Shown piece after piece: positions 33,694-40,993 of a stretch of DNA of 64,000 nucleotides (its first letter is position 1; every line of letters starts with the position of its first letter). The stretch comes from Roseiarcus sp963835955. Lineage in GTDB: Bacteria; Pseudomonadota; Alphaproteobacteria; Rhizobiales; Beijerinckiaceae. The stretch covers positions 62,001 through 126,000 of the forward strand of contig CAWIHZ010000011.1 in assembly GCA_963835955.1 (NCBI GenBank), read 5' to 3'. A program made the translations under genes and the position numbers. The notes beneath the pieces are model-generated. The model ran no database searches, was not told the DNA's origin, and was given only the letters and a program-made list of their open reading frames with translations.

Positions 33694-33719
33694 CCGCGGC
33701 TTCCCCGGGGAAGCCGCGG
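33694..33719. terminator. 26-bp perfect palindrome after lipoprotein gene
   Basis: CCGCGGCTTCCCC is followed directly by its reverse complement GGGGAAGCCGCGG. In RNA it would form a very stable hairpin with a minimal loop, 13 bases after the lipoprotein stop. No T-run follows, so termination or mRNA 3' protection are both possible. Confidence 0.5.
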
Positions 33720-33802
33720 GCGGGCCCGAAGCAGCTCTTTGCGAGGGTGGCGGCCATTTCGCTTGGCGGCGCAGCTTGTCCGCGACTGAGCGGAGACGAG
33801 CC

Positions 33803-34051
33803 ATGGACTACGAGACGCGGCAGATGCATCGGCGGGCCCTCGTCGTCGCGGCGACGGGAATATTCTTTGGCGCGCTCTGGCAAGCGTCGCTGATCAACGC
33901 GACCGGCGAGGCGTCCTCACCGATCCGCCCCGGCGGCAGCGCGCTGGCTTGCGCCTCCACGAAACGTCCCCCGCGTCGCGCTCTCGTCGTCCCCGATCAG
34001 CCGAGCGTCCTCAAGATCGCCGATCGCGCCTTGACGACGGGTTCGAACTGA
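33803..34051 (+). CDS. Small hypothetical protein with N-terminal hydrophobic helix
   Basis: An 82-aa protein starting MDYETRQMHRRALVVAATG, with one hydrophobic segment (ALVVAATGIFFGALWQASL) that may be a signal anchor, then a soluble tail rich in Pro and Arg. A GGAGACGAG ribosome binding site precedes the ATG. No family was recognised. Coding bias and the binding site favour a real gene, but similarity searches are needed. Confidence 0.5.
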   Translation: MDYETRQMHRRALVVAATGIFFGALWQASLINATGEASSPIRPGGSALACASTKRPPRRALVVPDQPSVLKIADRALTTGSN

Positions 34052-34122
34052 CCGCTCTCGCATAAGAGAATCATTCCCGAGGGGCAGGGAGTTCCCCGAG
34101 CCCCGTGTCGGATTTGCCAAGG

Positions 34123-34941
34123 CTAGCCGGTCTGACGGCGCCGGCCAGCAGGGCCGCCCCCCGCCCGGCGGTCGAAGAAGAGGGCCTGGCTAATCGTAGC
34201 TCGGACCGTATCCGCCTGGAACGGTTTTGTGATCAGGAACGCGGGCTCCGGCTTCTCGCCCGTCAGCAGGCGCTCCGGATAAGCCGTGATGAAAATCACC
34301 GGCACGTCGATTGAGGTCAAAATTTCGTTGACCGCCGCCAACCCGGAACTGCCATCCGCCAGATGAATGTCGGCGAGGACCAGACCCGGCTCTCGCACCC
34401 GGACGCTAGCGATCGCCTCCTTGTGCGTTCGGGCGATTCCGGTCACGCTATGGCCGAGCTCCTGCACCATCGTTTCAATGTCCAGGGCGATGACTGGCTC
34501 ATCTTCGATAATGAGAATGTCGGTCGCCACCTGCTGAGCGATTTCTCGTCCCGCCTGGGAGATCAGCGCGCCGACCGACTCGCGCGAACGGTCGAGAATG
34601 GCTGCGATTTCCACAACGGAGAAGCCCTCGACGGCGTGTAAGAGAAACGCCTGGCGCGGCAAGGGGGTGATCGCATCGAGGTTGCGCTCGACCGCGTTCT
34701 TTGGCTCGGAGTCGAAGCTGTTGGACGAGGCCGGCGGAACGGTCGAACTCCATAATCTGAGGAAAACCTTGTACAGGGCTTGCCGAGCGGGCAGATCCTT
34801 CGGGAACGCGTCCGGATCGACATTGAGGGCCTCGAGCGTCGCGACAACGTGAGCGTCGCCGCCTTTCTGCGAGCCCGCGATCAGACGCGCGAATCGGCGC
34901 AACACCGGCAATTCCGGCGCCACTTGTCGAGCGATCGACAT
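34123..34941 (-). CDS. phyR: General stress response regulator PhyR (sigma-like domain plus receiver)
   Basis: A 272-aa protein with the PhyR architecture. The N-terminal ECF-sigma-like domain spans residues about 5-140 (LPVLRRFARLIAGSQKGGDA, PLPRQAFLLHAVEGFSVVEIAAIL). The C-terminal receiver has IIEDEP, phospho-Asp in LVLADIHLADGSSG and Lys in FLITKPFQAD. When phosphorylated, PhyR binds the anti-sigma factor NepR and frees EcfG. The ATG at 34941 has a GGAGG ribosome binding site. The frame extends further upstream without support. It is divergent from a small ORF and an HWE kinase. nepR and ecfG, often adjacent, are not seen here. Confidence 0.93.
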   Translation of the reverse strand: MSIARQVAPELPVLRRFARLIAGSQKGGDAHVVATLEALNVDPDAFPKDLPARQALYKVFLRLWSSTVPPASSNSFDSEPKNAVERNLDAITPLPRQAFLLHAVEGFSVVEIAAILDRSRESVGALISQAGREIAQQVATDILIIEDEPVIALDIETMVQELGHSVTGIARTHKEAIASVRVREPGLVLADIHLADGSSGLAAVNEILTSIDVPVIFITAYPERLLTGEKPEPAFLITKPFQADTVRATISQALFFDRRAGGGPAGRRRQTG

Positions 34942-35018
34942 TCCGGTCCTCCAGTCAAGACCGACCAAGGAACATTCGGGCGCCCGGCTTTGCAAGCATT
35001 TTATTTTTTGTATTTTCG

Positions 35019-35043
35019 GGAACAATTCGGTTGGACGGTCGTT
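35019..35043 (+). promoter_or_regulatory. EcfG-type promoter between phyR and kinase unit
   Basis: GGAAC, 16 bases, CGTT on the plus strand, an exact EcfG consensus match. It points toward the small ORF at 35145 and the HWE kinase gene, about 100 bases upstream of the ORF start, so the kinase is probably induced by the stress response it may control. Confidence 0.7.
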
Positions 35044-35144
35044 GGTTAACTTCGAGCGGCGGAAAGCGCTGCAGGCGGGCGCTGATTTTGGCCGAAGATC
35101 CATACGCCATTCCGCCTCTTATTTGAGTGAGTTACGGTGCCGAC

Positions 35145-35480
35145 ATGGACGGGGCGGAACTGATGGATCGGCTCCGCCGCGCAACCGGCGGGTCAGCGCC
35201 AATTCCGGCGGAGGCGGCTGTGCGCGGCAGCGCTTGGCCGCGCGATCGAGACGATCGCCGGAAAACACCAAATCTTAACCAAGCCTTTGCTATCACTCTA
35301 TCTTTGGACGAGCTTATCAATTTGGCGATGGCCCGGCTGCCGCGGCGCGCCCCCGATGCCGAACGTCAAGTCCGGTGCGCGTGGCCCGCGGGGAGCAAGC
35401 TGCCACGGATCGCCAGCCGGGAACTTCAACCGCCGGGCTCCAACGGGAACGGCGTCGGCTCTCTAATTCTTAAGCCATGA
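35145..35480 (+). CDS. Small hypothetical protein coupled to HWE kinase gene
   Basis: A 111-aa frame starting MDGAELMDRLRRATGG. Its stop codon overlaps the start of the following kinase gene (ATGA), and an EcfG promoter lies upstream. These two facts suggest a real, translationally coupled gene. The sequence is low in recognisable structure. One helix-like part is FAITLSLDELINLAMARLP, and no family was identified. It occupies the place where nepR is found in many relatives, but it lacks the NepR signature (EPIPDRF-like). A GTG at 35127 and an ATG at 35163 are alternative starts. It may also be only a leader. Confidence 0.4.
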   Translation: MDGAELMDRLRRATGGSAPIPAEAAVRGSAWPRDRDDRRKTPNLNQAFAITLSLDELINLAMARLPRRAPDAERQVRCAWPAGSKLPRIASRELQPPGSNGNGVGSLILKP

Positions 35481-37171
35481 GAATTCTCAGCCTGTTTCGC
35501 GATGTCAAGAGTCGTCTGCTGGCGCTGGTCGCATTGATTATTGTGCCGGTTGCACTGGTCACGATCGCGTTGGCGTCCGCGAACGACCGTTCTTTGTCGA
35601 GCAGCATCGACCGTCAGTGGCGACAATCAACCGGCGACTACGCAATCAGAACCCGCATCTGGGCCAAAAGCGCGTGGCGAACCTTGTTGTCGTCAGGGGC
35701 GAGTGCGGCCAGCGTACGCGACGACGATGACTTATGCGGCACAATGCTCCGCGATGTGGTCGCCAGCAACGACGGTTACGAGGCGCTGCGAATCGACTTC
35801 AGCGACGGGCGAATTTGCGCCGGCGCGGAAGATCCCGAATTTGCAAGCGTCGCGCGCGAAATCAGTGCGAAGTTGCGATCCAAGCCAAGGGTGGAGTTCT
35901 CGCCGGGCATGAAACTCGCCGCGGGCGTGTTTCCAATTCACGATCGCAACCTGTTTGCACTCCAAATCGACGCGCCTGCGACAGCCCGGCAGAAATGGAT
36001 CGCAACCGCGATTGTCAATCCAATCTTGCTGACACGGGTCTTCGAACTCAATCCCGATGGACACGACATCGTGGCGCTAATGGAGCGCGGCCAGATCATT
36101 GTCGCGGCGAGCGGGCCAATTCCGTCCGACGCGCGCTGGCTGCCGGCGACTGAGGCGATCGGCGTCGGCTACCAGGTCACATCGACGCCCTCCCGGTCAG
36201 GGGCGACATTCAGCTACGCGACAGAGCCGGCGCTTGGATCGGACTTCTATATTCTCAGCCGTTTCGACAATTCGGCCCGCCAGATCGCCAAGCTGCGCTT
36301 TCTGGTGCTCGCGCTCGCGCCGCTGATCATGCTGGCGACGCTCTATCTCGCTTATTCTCGCGCCATTCAATCGGAACTGTTGCGTTGGTTCGACGGAATC
36401 AAAGCGGCGATGTTGGCCCGCAAATTGGGAACCGGCGCGCTGCTCGCCCCCGAAGATGATGACATGCCGGACGAGTTGCGAGACCTTGCGGCGGCATTCA
36501 ACGAGATGGCGCAGGAGTCGGCGTTGCGCGAGCAGTCGCTGAAGTCCTCGCTCGCTGAGAATGAATTCCTGCTGCGAGAACTGCATCATCGGGTGAAAAC
36601 CAGCCTGCAGATCATCCAGAGCTACTTGTCGTTGACCCGCCGATTGGATCCCGCGGCGGCGAATCAAAGCGGCATCGTGGCGCTGGAGGCGCGCGTTCGG
36701 GTGCTCTCCATTGCCTATCGCAAGGCGCTTTCCGAGGGGCGGATGCGCGACGTCCGGATCCGCCAGTTCGCTGCGGAGATCGTCGACAGCCTTTCGCAGT
36801 CTTTTCAGCGACCCGGCCTCGCGCTCGAGTTGAAGGCGGACGTTCGCGCCGCGTTGATGATCGATCGAGCCATTCCATTCGGGCTGGCGCTGGTCGAAAG
36901 CGTCGTCGCCGGGATCGAGGCTGAGCGTGCCCACGTCGTGATTGTGCGGGTTGGCGAGCTTGACGACATGCAAGTCGAACTGCGCGTTTCCACCGACGGC
37001 GCGTTGGACGGGCTCAAGCCCAATCCAAGGTTGATGGCGGGTCTGGCGTTGCAGCTCGATGCGAGTGCGGAAGCGCCGGAGGCCGGGACAATCATCCGAT
37101 GGCGGTTCCAGGCCGGGCCGCCGCCGATTCTCGTTTCGAACTACGAGACCGCGCCATTCGCGTGGGTTTGA
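35477..37171 (+). CDS. Membrane HWE/HisKA_2 sensor kinase with degenerate ATPase domain
   Basis: A 564-aa protein. TM1 is at about residues 12-34, a periplasmic sensor domain spans about 35-275, and TM2 is at about 277-297 (FLVLALAPLIMLATLYLAYS). A HAMP-like linker follows (MPDELRDLAAAFNEMAQES), then a HisKA_2 motif with the phospho-His in LRELHHRVKTSLQII (His371). The ATPase domain is hard to recognise. The N-box position reads LALVESVVAGIEAE, without the Asn of ELVTNA, and the DxGxG box reads STDGALDG. The protein may be a pseudokinase or use a diverged nucleotide site. Adjacency to phyR and an EcfG promoter suggests a role as, or beside, a PhyR kinase. Confidence 0.83.
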   Translation: MRILSLFRDVKSRLLALVALIIVPVALVTIALASANDRSLSSSIDRQWRQSTGDYAIRTRIWAKSAWRTLLSSGASAASVRDDDDLCGTMLRDVVASNDGYEALRIDFSDGRICAGAEDPEFASVAREISAKLRSKPRVEFSPGMKLAAGVFPIHDRNLFALQIDAPATARQKWIATAIVNPILLTRVFELNPDGHDIVALMERGQIIVAASGPIPSDARWLPATEAIGVGYQVTSTPSRSGATFSYATEPALGSDFYILSRFDNSARQIAKLRFLVLALAPLIMLATLYLAYSRAIQSELLRWFDGIKAAMLARKLGTGALLAPEDDDMPDELRDLAAAFNEMAQESALREQSLKSSLAENEFLLRELHHRVKTSLQIIQSYLSLTRRLDPAAANQSGIVALEARVRVLSIAYRKALSEGRMRDVRIRQFAAEIVDSLSQSFQRPGLALELKADVRAALMIDRAIPFGLALVESVVAGIEAERAHVVIVRVGELDDMQVELRVSTDGALDGLKPNPRLMAGLALQLDASAEAPEAGTIIRWRFQAGPPPILVSNYETAPFAWV

Positions 37172-37187
37172 CGCCGAGTCTCGGTGA

Positions 37188-37382
37188 TCGGATCCAAACG
37201 ACGGGCGATCCAGACATCGTCTGATAATCGACGATGATGGCCTGGGGCCGCCGGACGGATTCGAATCGAGCGAGGCGCGAAGCGCGGGCCTGATATTCGT
37301 GAATTCGTTCGCTCGGCAGATCGGCGGATCGTTTCGGCTGGAAAGCCGGTTTCGCGGCGCGCGATCGGCGCTGACGTTTTAG
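37188..37382 (+). pseudogene. Remnant of an HWE kinase ATPase domain
   Basis: A short stop-to-stop frame encodes RLIIDDDGLGPPDGFESSEA, then ARQIGGSFRLESRFRG and ends ALTF. This is the characteristic C-terminal half of an HWE/HisKA_2 ATPase domain with an intact-looking DDGxG box. It has no start codon, is in a different frame from the kinase just upstream, and is only about 65 codons long. It is probably a leftover of a duplicated or rearranged kinase gene. Confidence 0.6.
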
Positions 37383-37426
37383 AGTCTCGCGGCAAGCGCG
37401 CCTTAAAGTCTCGCGGCGAGCGCGCC
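37383..37426. repeat. Two-copy tandem repeat, 24-bp period
   Basis: AGTCTCGCGGCAAGCGCGCC at 37383 recurs at 37407 with one difference (AGTCTCGCGGCGAGCGCGCC). The copies are separated by TTAA and lie right after the kinase remnant. No function is apparent. The 463 bases between the HWE kinase and csbD-like gene hold this repeat, the kinase remnant and a promoter. Confidence 0.6.
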
Positions 37427-37553
37427 GAACAACGCCGCGGAACCGCCCGGGTTCGGCTCAAACGCGGGTCCATGCCTTCGCGCGCTTCCTATTATGTTCC
37501 TTCAAGAAAATAGATGGCCCTTTCGCTTTCCCCGGGCGCGGATCCGGCGGATG

Positions 37554-37578
37554 GGAACATTCGCCGGCGCTTTAGGTT
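37554..37578 (+). promoter_or_regulatory. EcfG-like promoter upstream of CsbD gene
   Basis: GGAAC, 16 bases, GGTT: one mismatch (first base of CGTT) from the EcfG consensus. It lies 57 bases before the CsbD start codon. CsbD-family genes are common general-stress targets, which strengthens the call. Confidence 0.55.
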
Positions 37579-37634
37579 TCAATCTCAGGGTTTTGGCGCG
37601 CAATCCGCCAACCCGAAAAAAAGGAGTTCGATCT

Positions 37635-37841
37635 ATGGACTGGAATCGAGTCGAAGGAAACTGGAAGCAGGTCAAGGGCAAGGTCAAGGAGCATTGGGGC
37701 AAACTGACCGACGATGATCTCAACGTCATCGATGGCAAGCGCGACCAGCTGGAAGGCAAGATTCAGGAGCGCTACGGCATTCAGAAGGACATCGCGCGCA
37801 AGGAGATCGACGACTGGTACGGAAGGCAGAGCTGGCGCTGA
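37635..37841 (+). CDS. CsbD-family stress protein
   Basis: A 68-aa hydrophilic protein of the CsbD family: MDWNRVEGNWKQVKGKVKEHWG, then LTDDDLNVIDGKRDQLEGKIQERYG. The length is typical. CsbD-like proteins are small, highly charged and strongly induced in general stress, with unknown biochemical role. An AAGGAG ribosome binding site lies about 10 bases before the ATG, and an EcfG-like promoter lies upstream. It ends before a strong bidirectional hairpin. Confidence 0.93.
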   Translation: MDWNRVEGNWKQVKGKVKEHWGKLTDDDLNVIDGKRDQLEGKIQERYGIQKDIARKEIDDWYGRQSWR

Positions 37842-37908
37842 AACCCGCGGGCGCCGGCCCTGTGGTCGGCTCAGCCTCAATTTGCGCTTTCAGCCCTTTC
37901 AGCCCTTT

Positions 37909-37942
37909 GGATCGCCGCGCAGCCAAACCAGCGCGGCGATCC
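37909..37942. terminator. Bidirectional hairpin terminator
   Basis: GGATCGCCGCGC and GCGCGGCGATCC form a perfect 12-base-pair stem with a ten-base loop, between the convergent CsbD and YjbQ genes. Confidence 0.65.
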
Positions 37943-37947
37943 GCTTA

Positions 37948-38367
37948 TCATTCCCCCAGAAAATGCGCGACGATTTCTCGGCGGCGGCGCGCGCGCCGAT
38001 GCTCAAAGAGATAGATCCCCTGCCATGTCCCCAAAGCGAGCCTGCCGTCGATGACCGGAATCGCGAGTTGGACTGCGGTCAGCGACGCACGGATGTGAGC
38101 GGGCATGTCGTCGGGCCCTTCGTCGCCATGCAAATAGCGCCCGGGTTCCTCAGGCGCCAGCGCTTCAAAAAACAACTCGAGATCGGTGCGAACCTCCGGC
38201 GCGGCGTTCTCCTGAATGAGGAGACTGGCGGATGTGTGGCGGCAAAACAGCGTCACCAATCCCGATCGCGCCTCGTTGCGCTTGAGCCAATCCGCAACTT
38301 CGGTCGTGATCTCGACGAGGCCGCGACCTGACGTCGCTATCTTCAGAACCTCAGCGGTCTGACGCAT
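37948..38367 (-). CDS. yjbQ: YjbQ/UPF0047 family protein
   Basis: A 139-aa protein of the YjbQ family, single-domain and of normal length. Signatures are LVTLFCRHTSASLLIQENA, then YLHGDEGPDDMPAHIRASL and LALGTWQGIYLFEHR. The His and Glu residues of the metal- and anion-binding site are present (FCRHTSA, DDMPAHI, FEHR). Family members have weak thiamine-phosphate synthase activity, and the real role is uncertain. Confidence 0.93.
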   Translation of the reverse strand: MRQTAEVLKIATSGRGLVEITTEVADWLKRNEARSGLVTLFCRHTSASLLIQENAAPEVRTDLELFFEALAPEEPGRYLHGDEGPDDMPAHIRASLTAVQLAIPVIDGRLALGTWQGIYLFEHRRARRRREIVAHFLGE

Positions 38368-38386
38368 CGCGGACGTGCCAACAGCG

Positions 38387-38412
38387 GGAACAATCGCGCG
38401 ATCGCGGCGGTT
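38387..38412 (+). promoter_or_regulatory. EcfG-like promoter upstream of DUF3309 gene
   Basis: GGAAC, 17 bases, GGTT, ending 41 bases before the DUF3309 start codon. Spacing is allowed for EcfG and one base differs from consensus. DUF3309 genes are frequent members of this regulon in related bacteria. Confidence 0.45.
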
Positions 38413-38453
38413 CTGGAACGGCAGAGCGAGCGGCGGCAGAGCGAGGCGAGAAA

Positions 38454-38606
38454 ATGCGTCTTCTGATCTTCATTATTCTCATCATCCTCTTGATCGGCGC
38501 TTTTCCCGCCTGGCCCTACAGCGCCGGCTGGGGCTACTATCCGGTCGGAGGCTTGGGGACGATTCTGATCGTCCTTCTCGTTCTCGCTCTTCTCGGCTTT
38601 GTCTAG
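38454..38606 (+). CDS. DUF3309 small membrane protein
   Basis: A 50-aa protein beginning MRLLIFIILIILLIGAFPAW, then YSAGWGYYPVGGLGTILIVL and ending LLGFV. It has two hydrophobic helices joined by the GWGYYPVGG turn that defines DUF3309. It probably sits in the inner membrane. Function is unknown, but the family is regularly linked to stress regulons. A GAGGCGAG ribosome binding site precedes the ATG. Confidence 0.9.
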   Translation: MRLLIFIILIILLIGAFPAWPYSAGWGYYPVGGLGTILIVLLVLALLGFV

Positions 38607-39674
38607 GGCGTGCGGACATTCATCGGATGGCGAGTGCTGATCCGACAAGGTGGATCATCGCGCTATAGCTTGCGTCCGTCTTCTCATAGCGCGTCTAACT
38701 GCCATGATCATGGGATGCGTCGGCGTTATGCGGCGTGAGCATGCCTTCGAGGGTGACGCACAGCCACCATTTCCATCCATAATGGCGCGCCGCAGGCGCT
38801 CGTTGGCTCCCAAGCGCCCCCTCCGCTCGGCGGGAAAGCAGGAAAGCGACCAGCGTGCGCCGCTGGCGATTAGGCTTTGTTCGCGATTGAGATTCACCCT
38901 TGTTGGCGGCATCGCCGCCCCGCGAAACGGAAACGCGCTGTTTTGGCCTCCAAAAGTGGAGGCGCCTGGCAGTTGCTCCCTTTATTCCCTTTCTCGACCC
39001 CCGATCCGTTCTTTTAAGTTCCGCTAAGGGGCTGGCGCCATTTTCAGCCGCGGATTGCGTCTTTTCAATCGCTTGCGGCGCCATTCGGCGCCGATTCGTC
39101 GACCGCTTGCCCTTAAGCGAGACCCGTGAGCTGCGCTTCGCCCCCGGATCGATCATCCCTAAAGACTAAGGATTAAGGACCGGGAGCCGGACTGGGCTTT
39201 GCTTAAGACGTCTCAGCATGGGCGTCCGCTCGGAACCGATTCCGGTTTCGAATCCGAGCAAACGAGGCGCCAGCCCCAAAACCATGCCGAGAGCTTAAGA
39301 CTTCGCGTCCCTTGCCGTTGTTCAGCGTGTCAACCCGCCCGCGTGAGGCCTTAAAGCGGCCGCTGCCCTCGGCGCGCCAGGCGCGCCTCGATCCAGCGAC
39401 GAGGAAGACCATAACACGACTTCTGATTTTCTCAAAGAGAATGTCGAATAAAATTGATTTTCATAAAACGCCGCCTCCTGCCTCGTGCCTCCCGCCTCCT
39501 GTCCCCGGCCGCCCAGAAACCCGGCAGGCCGCCCGCGCCGCCCCGCCGCGCAAGTGACGCGTCTCGCCCGAGGGGCGAACGCTGAACCAATCCCGCGGTC
39601 GATGGTCCGGAGACGGGTCGGCCGAAGAGACGACCGGGAACACCGCGAGGAGCGAAGCGTCGAATTCTCGAACA
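38607..39674. other. Gene-poor stretch, about 1.07 kb
   Basis: No convincing gene is seen on either strand. Open frames here lack ribosome binding sites and family resemblance. Small hairpins occur, for example GCCTCC-AAAAGT-GGAGGC at 38946-38963. Base composition is lower in GC and more mixed than in the neighbouring genes, which suggests decayed or foreign DNA. Confidence 0.5.
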
Positions 39675-40670
39675 CTAGACAGAGGCCGCAACGTCTCGCG
39701 CTGGAGGTGCGCGACCCGCCAGCAAGGCGTCGCGGCGGTCCGCTGTCGGCAGACCTTCCATTGCGCCCGCGACGGTCGCGGCAAGGGCGCCGGCGGCGCA
39801 GGCGCGGCGCGCCAGTCCATCCAATCCGGCCGCGGACTCCAGGTCTGTTTGTGACACGGCGAGATCGGCGAGCAGGCTGGCGGTGAAGGCGTCGCCACAG
39901 CCAACCGTATCGACGACTGCGACGGCCAGACCCGGCGCGCGCGCACGGCGTTCCGCGGTCGCCAGCAAGGCCCCGCGGGCGCCGAAGGTGACGGCCGTGA
40001 GGCGCCGCCGCGGCCGCCACAATCGCGCCAGGCCCTCCTCGACATCGCGCGCGCCGGTCATGAAGGTGAGCTCCTCCTCGCTGATCTTCAGAATATCGGC
40101 GTCCTCGGCCGCCTCGAGAGCGACGGCGCGCATCTCCGCCGGGTCCCGCCACAGCGACGGGCGCAAATTGACGTCGACGGAAACGAGAACGCCCGCCTCC
40201 TGCGCCACCCGCACGGCGTACCGCTGGGCTGCGGCGCAGACCGGTTCGCCTAGGAGCAGGCTGCCGACGTGGAGGATGCGCGAGGCGCGGATGACGTCGG
40301 TCTCCACCTCCGCCGGCGCGTAGGTCGATTCCGCGCAGCCCTTGCGATAGAGCACGAAGTCGCGCTCGCCGTCCGCCGCGACCGTCACGACCGCGAGCGA
40401 AGTATTGCCTTCGCGCGTCGTCAGCACGCCCTCGGTCGCAACTCCGTAGCCAGCGAGGGTTGCGATCAAGAGCCGGCCGAACGCCTCGTCGCCGACCTTG
40501 CTCAGCATTGCCGCGCGACCACCGAGCCGCGCCACGCCCACAGCGACGTTCCCCGGCGCGCCGCCGGGCTTGGGGGTGAAACAAGACTTCCCTTCGGCGT
40601 CGCGCGCCGGCACCAGGTCGATGACCAGTTCGCCGAGGGCGACGACGTCATGACTTGGCGTTGCAGGCAT
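39675..40670 (-). CDS. PfkB-family carbohydrate kinase (fructokinase-like)
   Basis: A 331-aa ribokinase/PfkB sugar kinase. It has the N-terminal GELVIDLVP with PGGAPGNVAVGVARLGG (PfkB signature 1), a lid region, and the C-terminal signature VVDTVGCGDAFTASLL with the catalytic Asp. The usual GAGD reads GCGD, a tolerated change. The product resembles fructokinase or 2-dehydro-3-deoxygluconokinase. ATG at 40670 (MPATPSHDVV) is chosen because the upstream residues are not family-like. The gene is divergent from the sugar ABC transporter across a 323-base regulatory region, so it probably phosphorylates the sugar taken up. Confidence 0.9.
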   Translation of the reverse strand: MPATPSHDVVALGELVIDLVPARDAEGKSCFTPKPGGAPGNVAVGVARLGGRAAMLSKVGDEAFGRLLIATLAGYGVATEGVLTTREGNTSLAVVTVAADGERDFVLYRKGCAESTYAPAEVETDVIRASRILHVGSLLLGEPVCAAAQRYAVRVAQEAGVLVSVDVNLRPSLWRDPAEMRAVALEAAEDADILKISEEELTFMTGARDVEEGLARLWRPRRRLTAVTFGARGALLATAERRARAPGLAVAVVDTVGCGDAFTASLLADLAVSQTDLESAAGLDGLARRACAAGALAATVAGAMEGLPTADRRDALLAGRAPPARDVAASV

Positions 40671-40861
40671 GGCGTGGACGCTTTCCCTAGTGCGGCGCGA
40701 CTGGACTGCTTGCGGCATCCTGCCACCGCGGAAGGCCCTCACCAAGCCGCACCGCCGGCGCCCGTCGGCGGGCGGCGGCCAGGCGCGCGACCGGGACGGC
40801 GCCCCCTTATCGCCCAGGGTGCGAGTCGTTGACGTGCTTCTCGAGCTTTCGCTATAAGTAT

Positions 40862-40883
40862 TAATCGATTAGCTGATCGATTG
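40862..40883. promoter_or_regulatory. Palindromic operator-like site between kinase and ABC transporter genes
   Basis: AATCGAT (40863-40869), six bases, ATCGATT (40876-40882): a perfect inverted repeat. It can also be read as two tandem sites, TAATCGATTA (40862-40871, a perfect ten-base palindrome) and TGATCGATTG (40874-40883). AATCGATT-centred palindromes are typical LacI-family operators. The site is in the 323-base region between divergent genes (40671-40993), where nothing else was recognised apart from the GGGAGG binding site of the next gene. No regulator gene is adjacent. Confidence 0.5.
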
Positions 40884-40993
40884 ACGGCCGGTTCAAGGGA
40901 CGGTCGGGTCCGTTCCGGCGCCTGCCGGCGGTAGTAAGCCGTCCGCGAAAATGCGGTCGCCGTCTAAATGACTGCAAAGGGAGGAAATCGAAA

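Noticed and set aside
35145..35480. Small ORF as NepR
   Set aside because: Position fits, but the conserved NepR core (EPxPDRF-like) is absent in all frames of the region.
39199..39305. Nine-base repeat GCTTAAGAC in the gene-poor stretch
   Set aside because: Too short and only two copies; likely chance.
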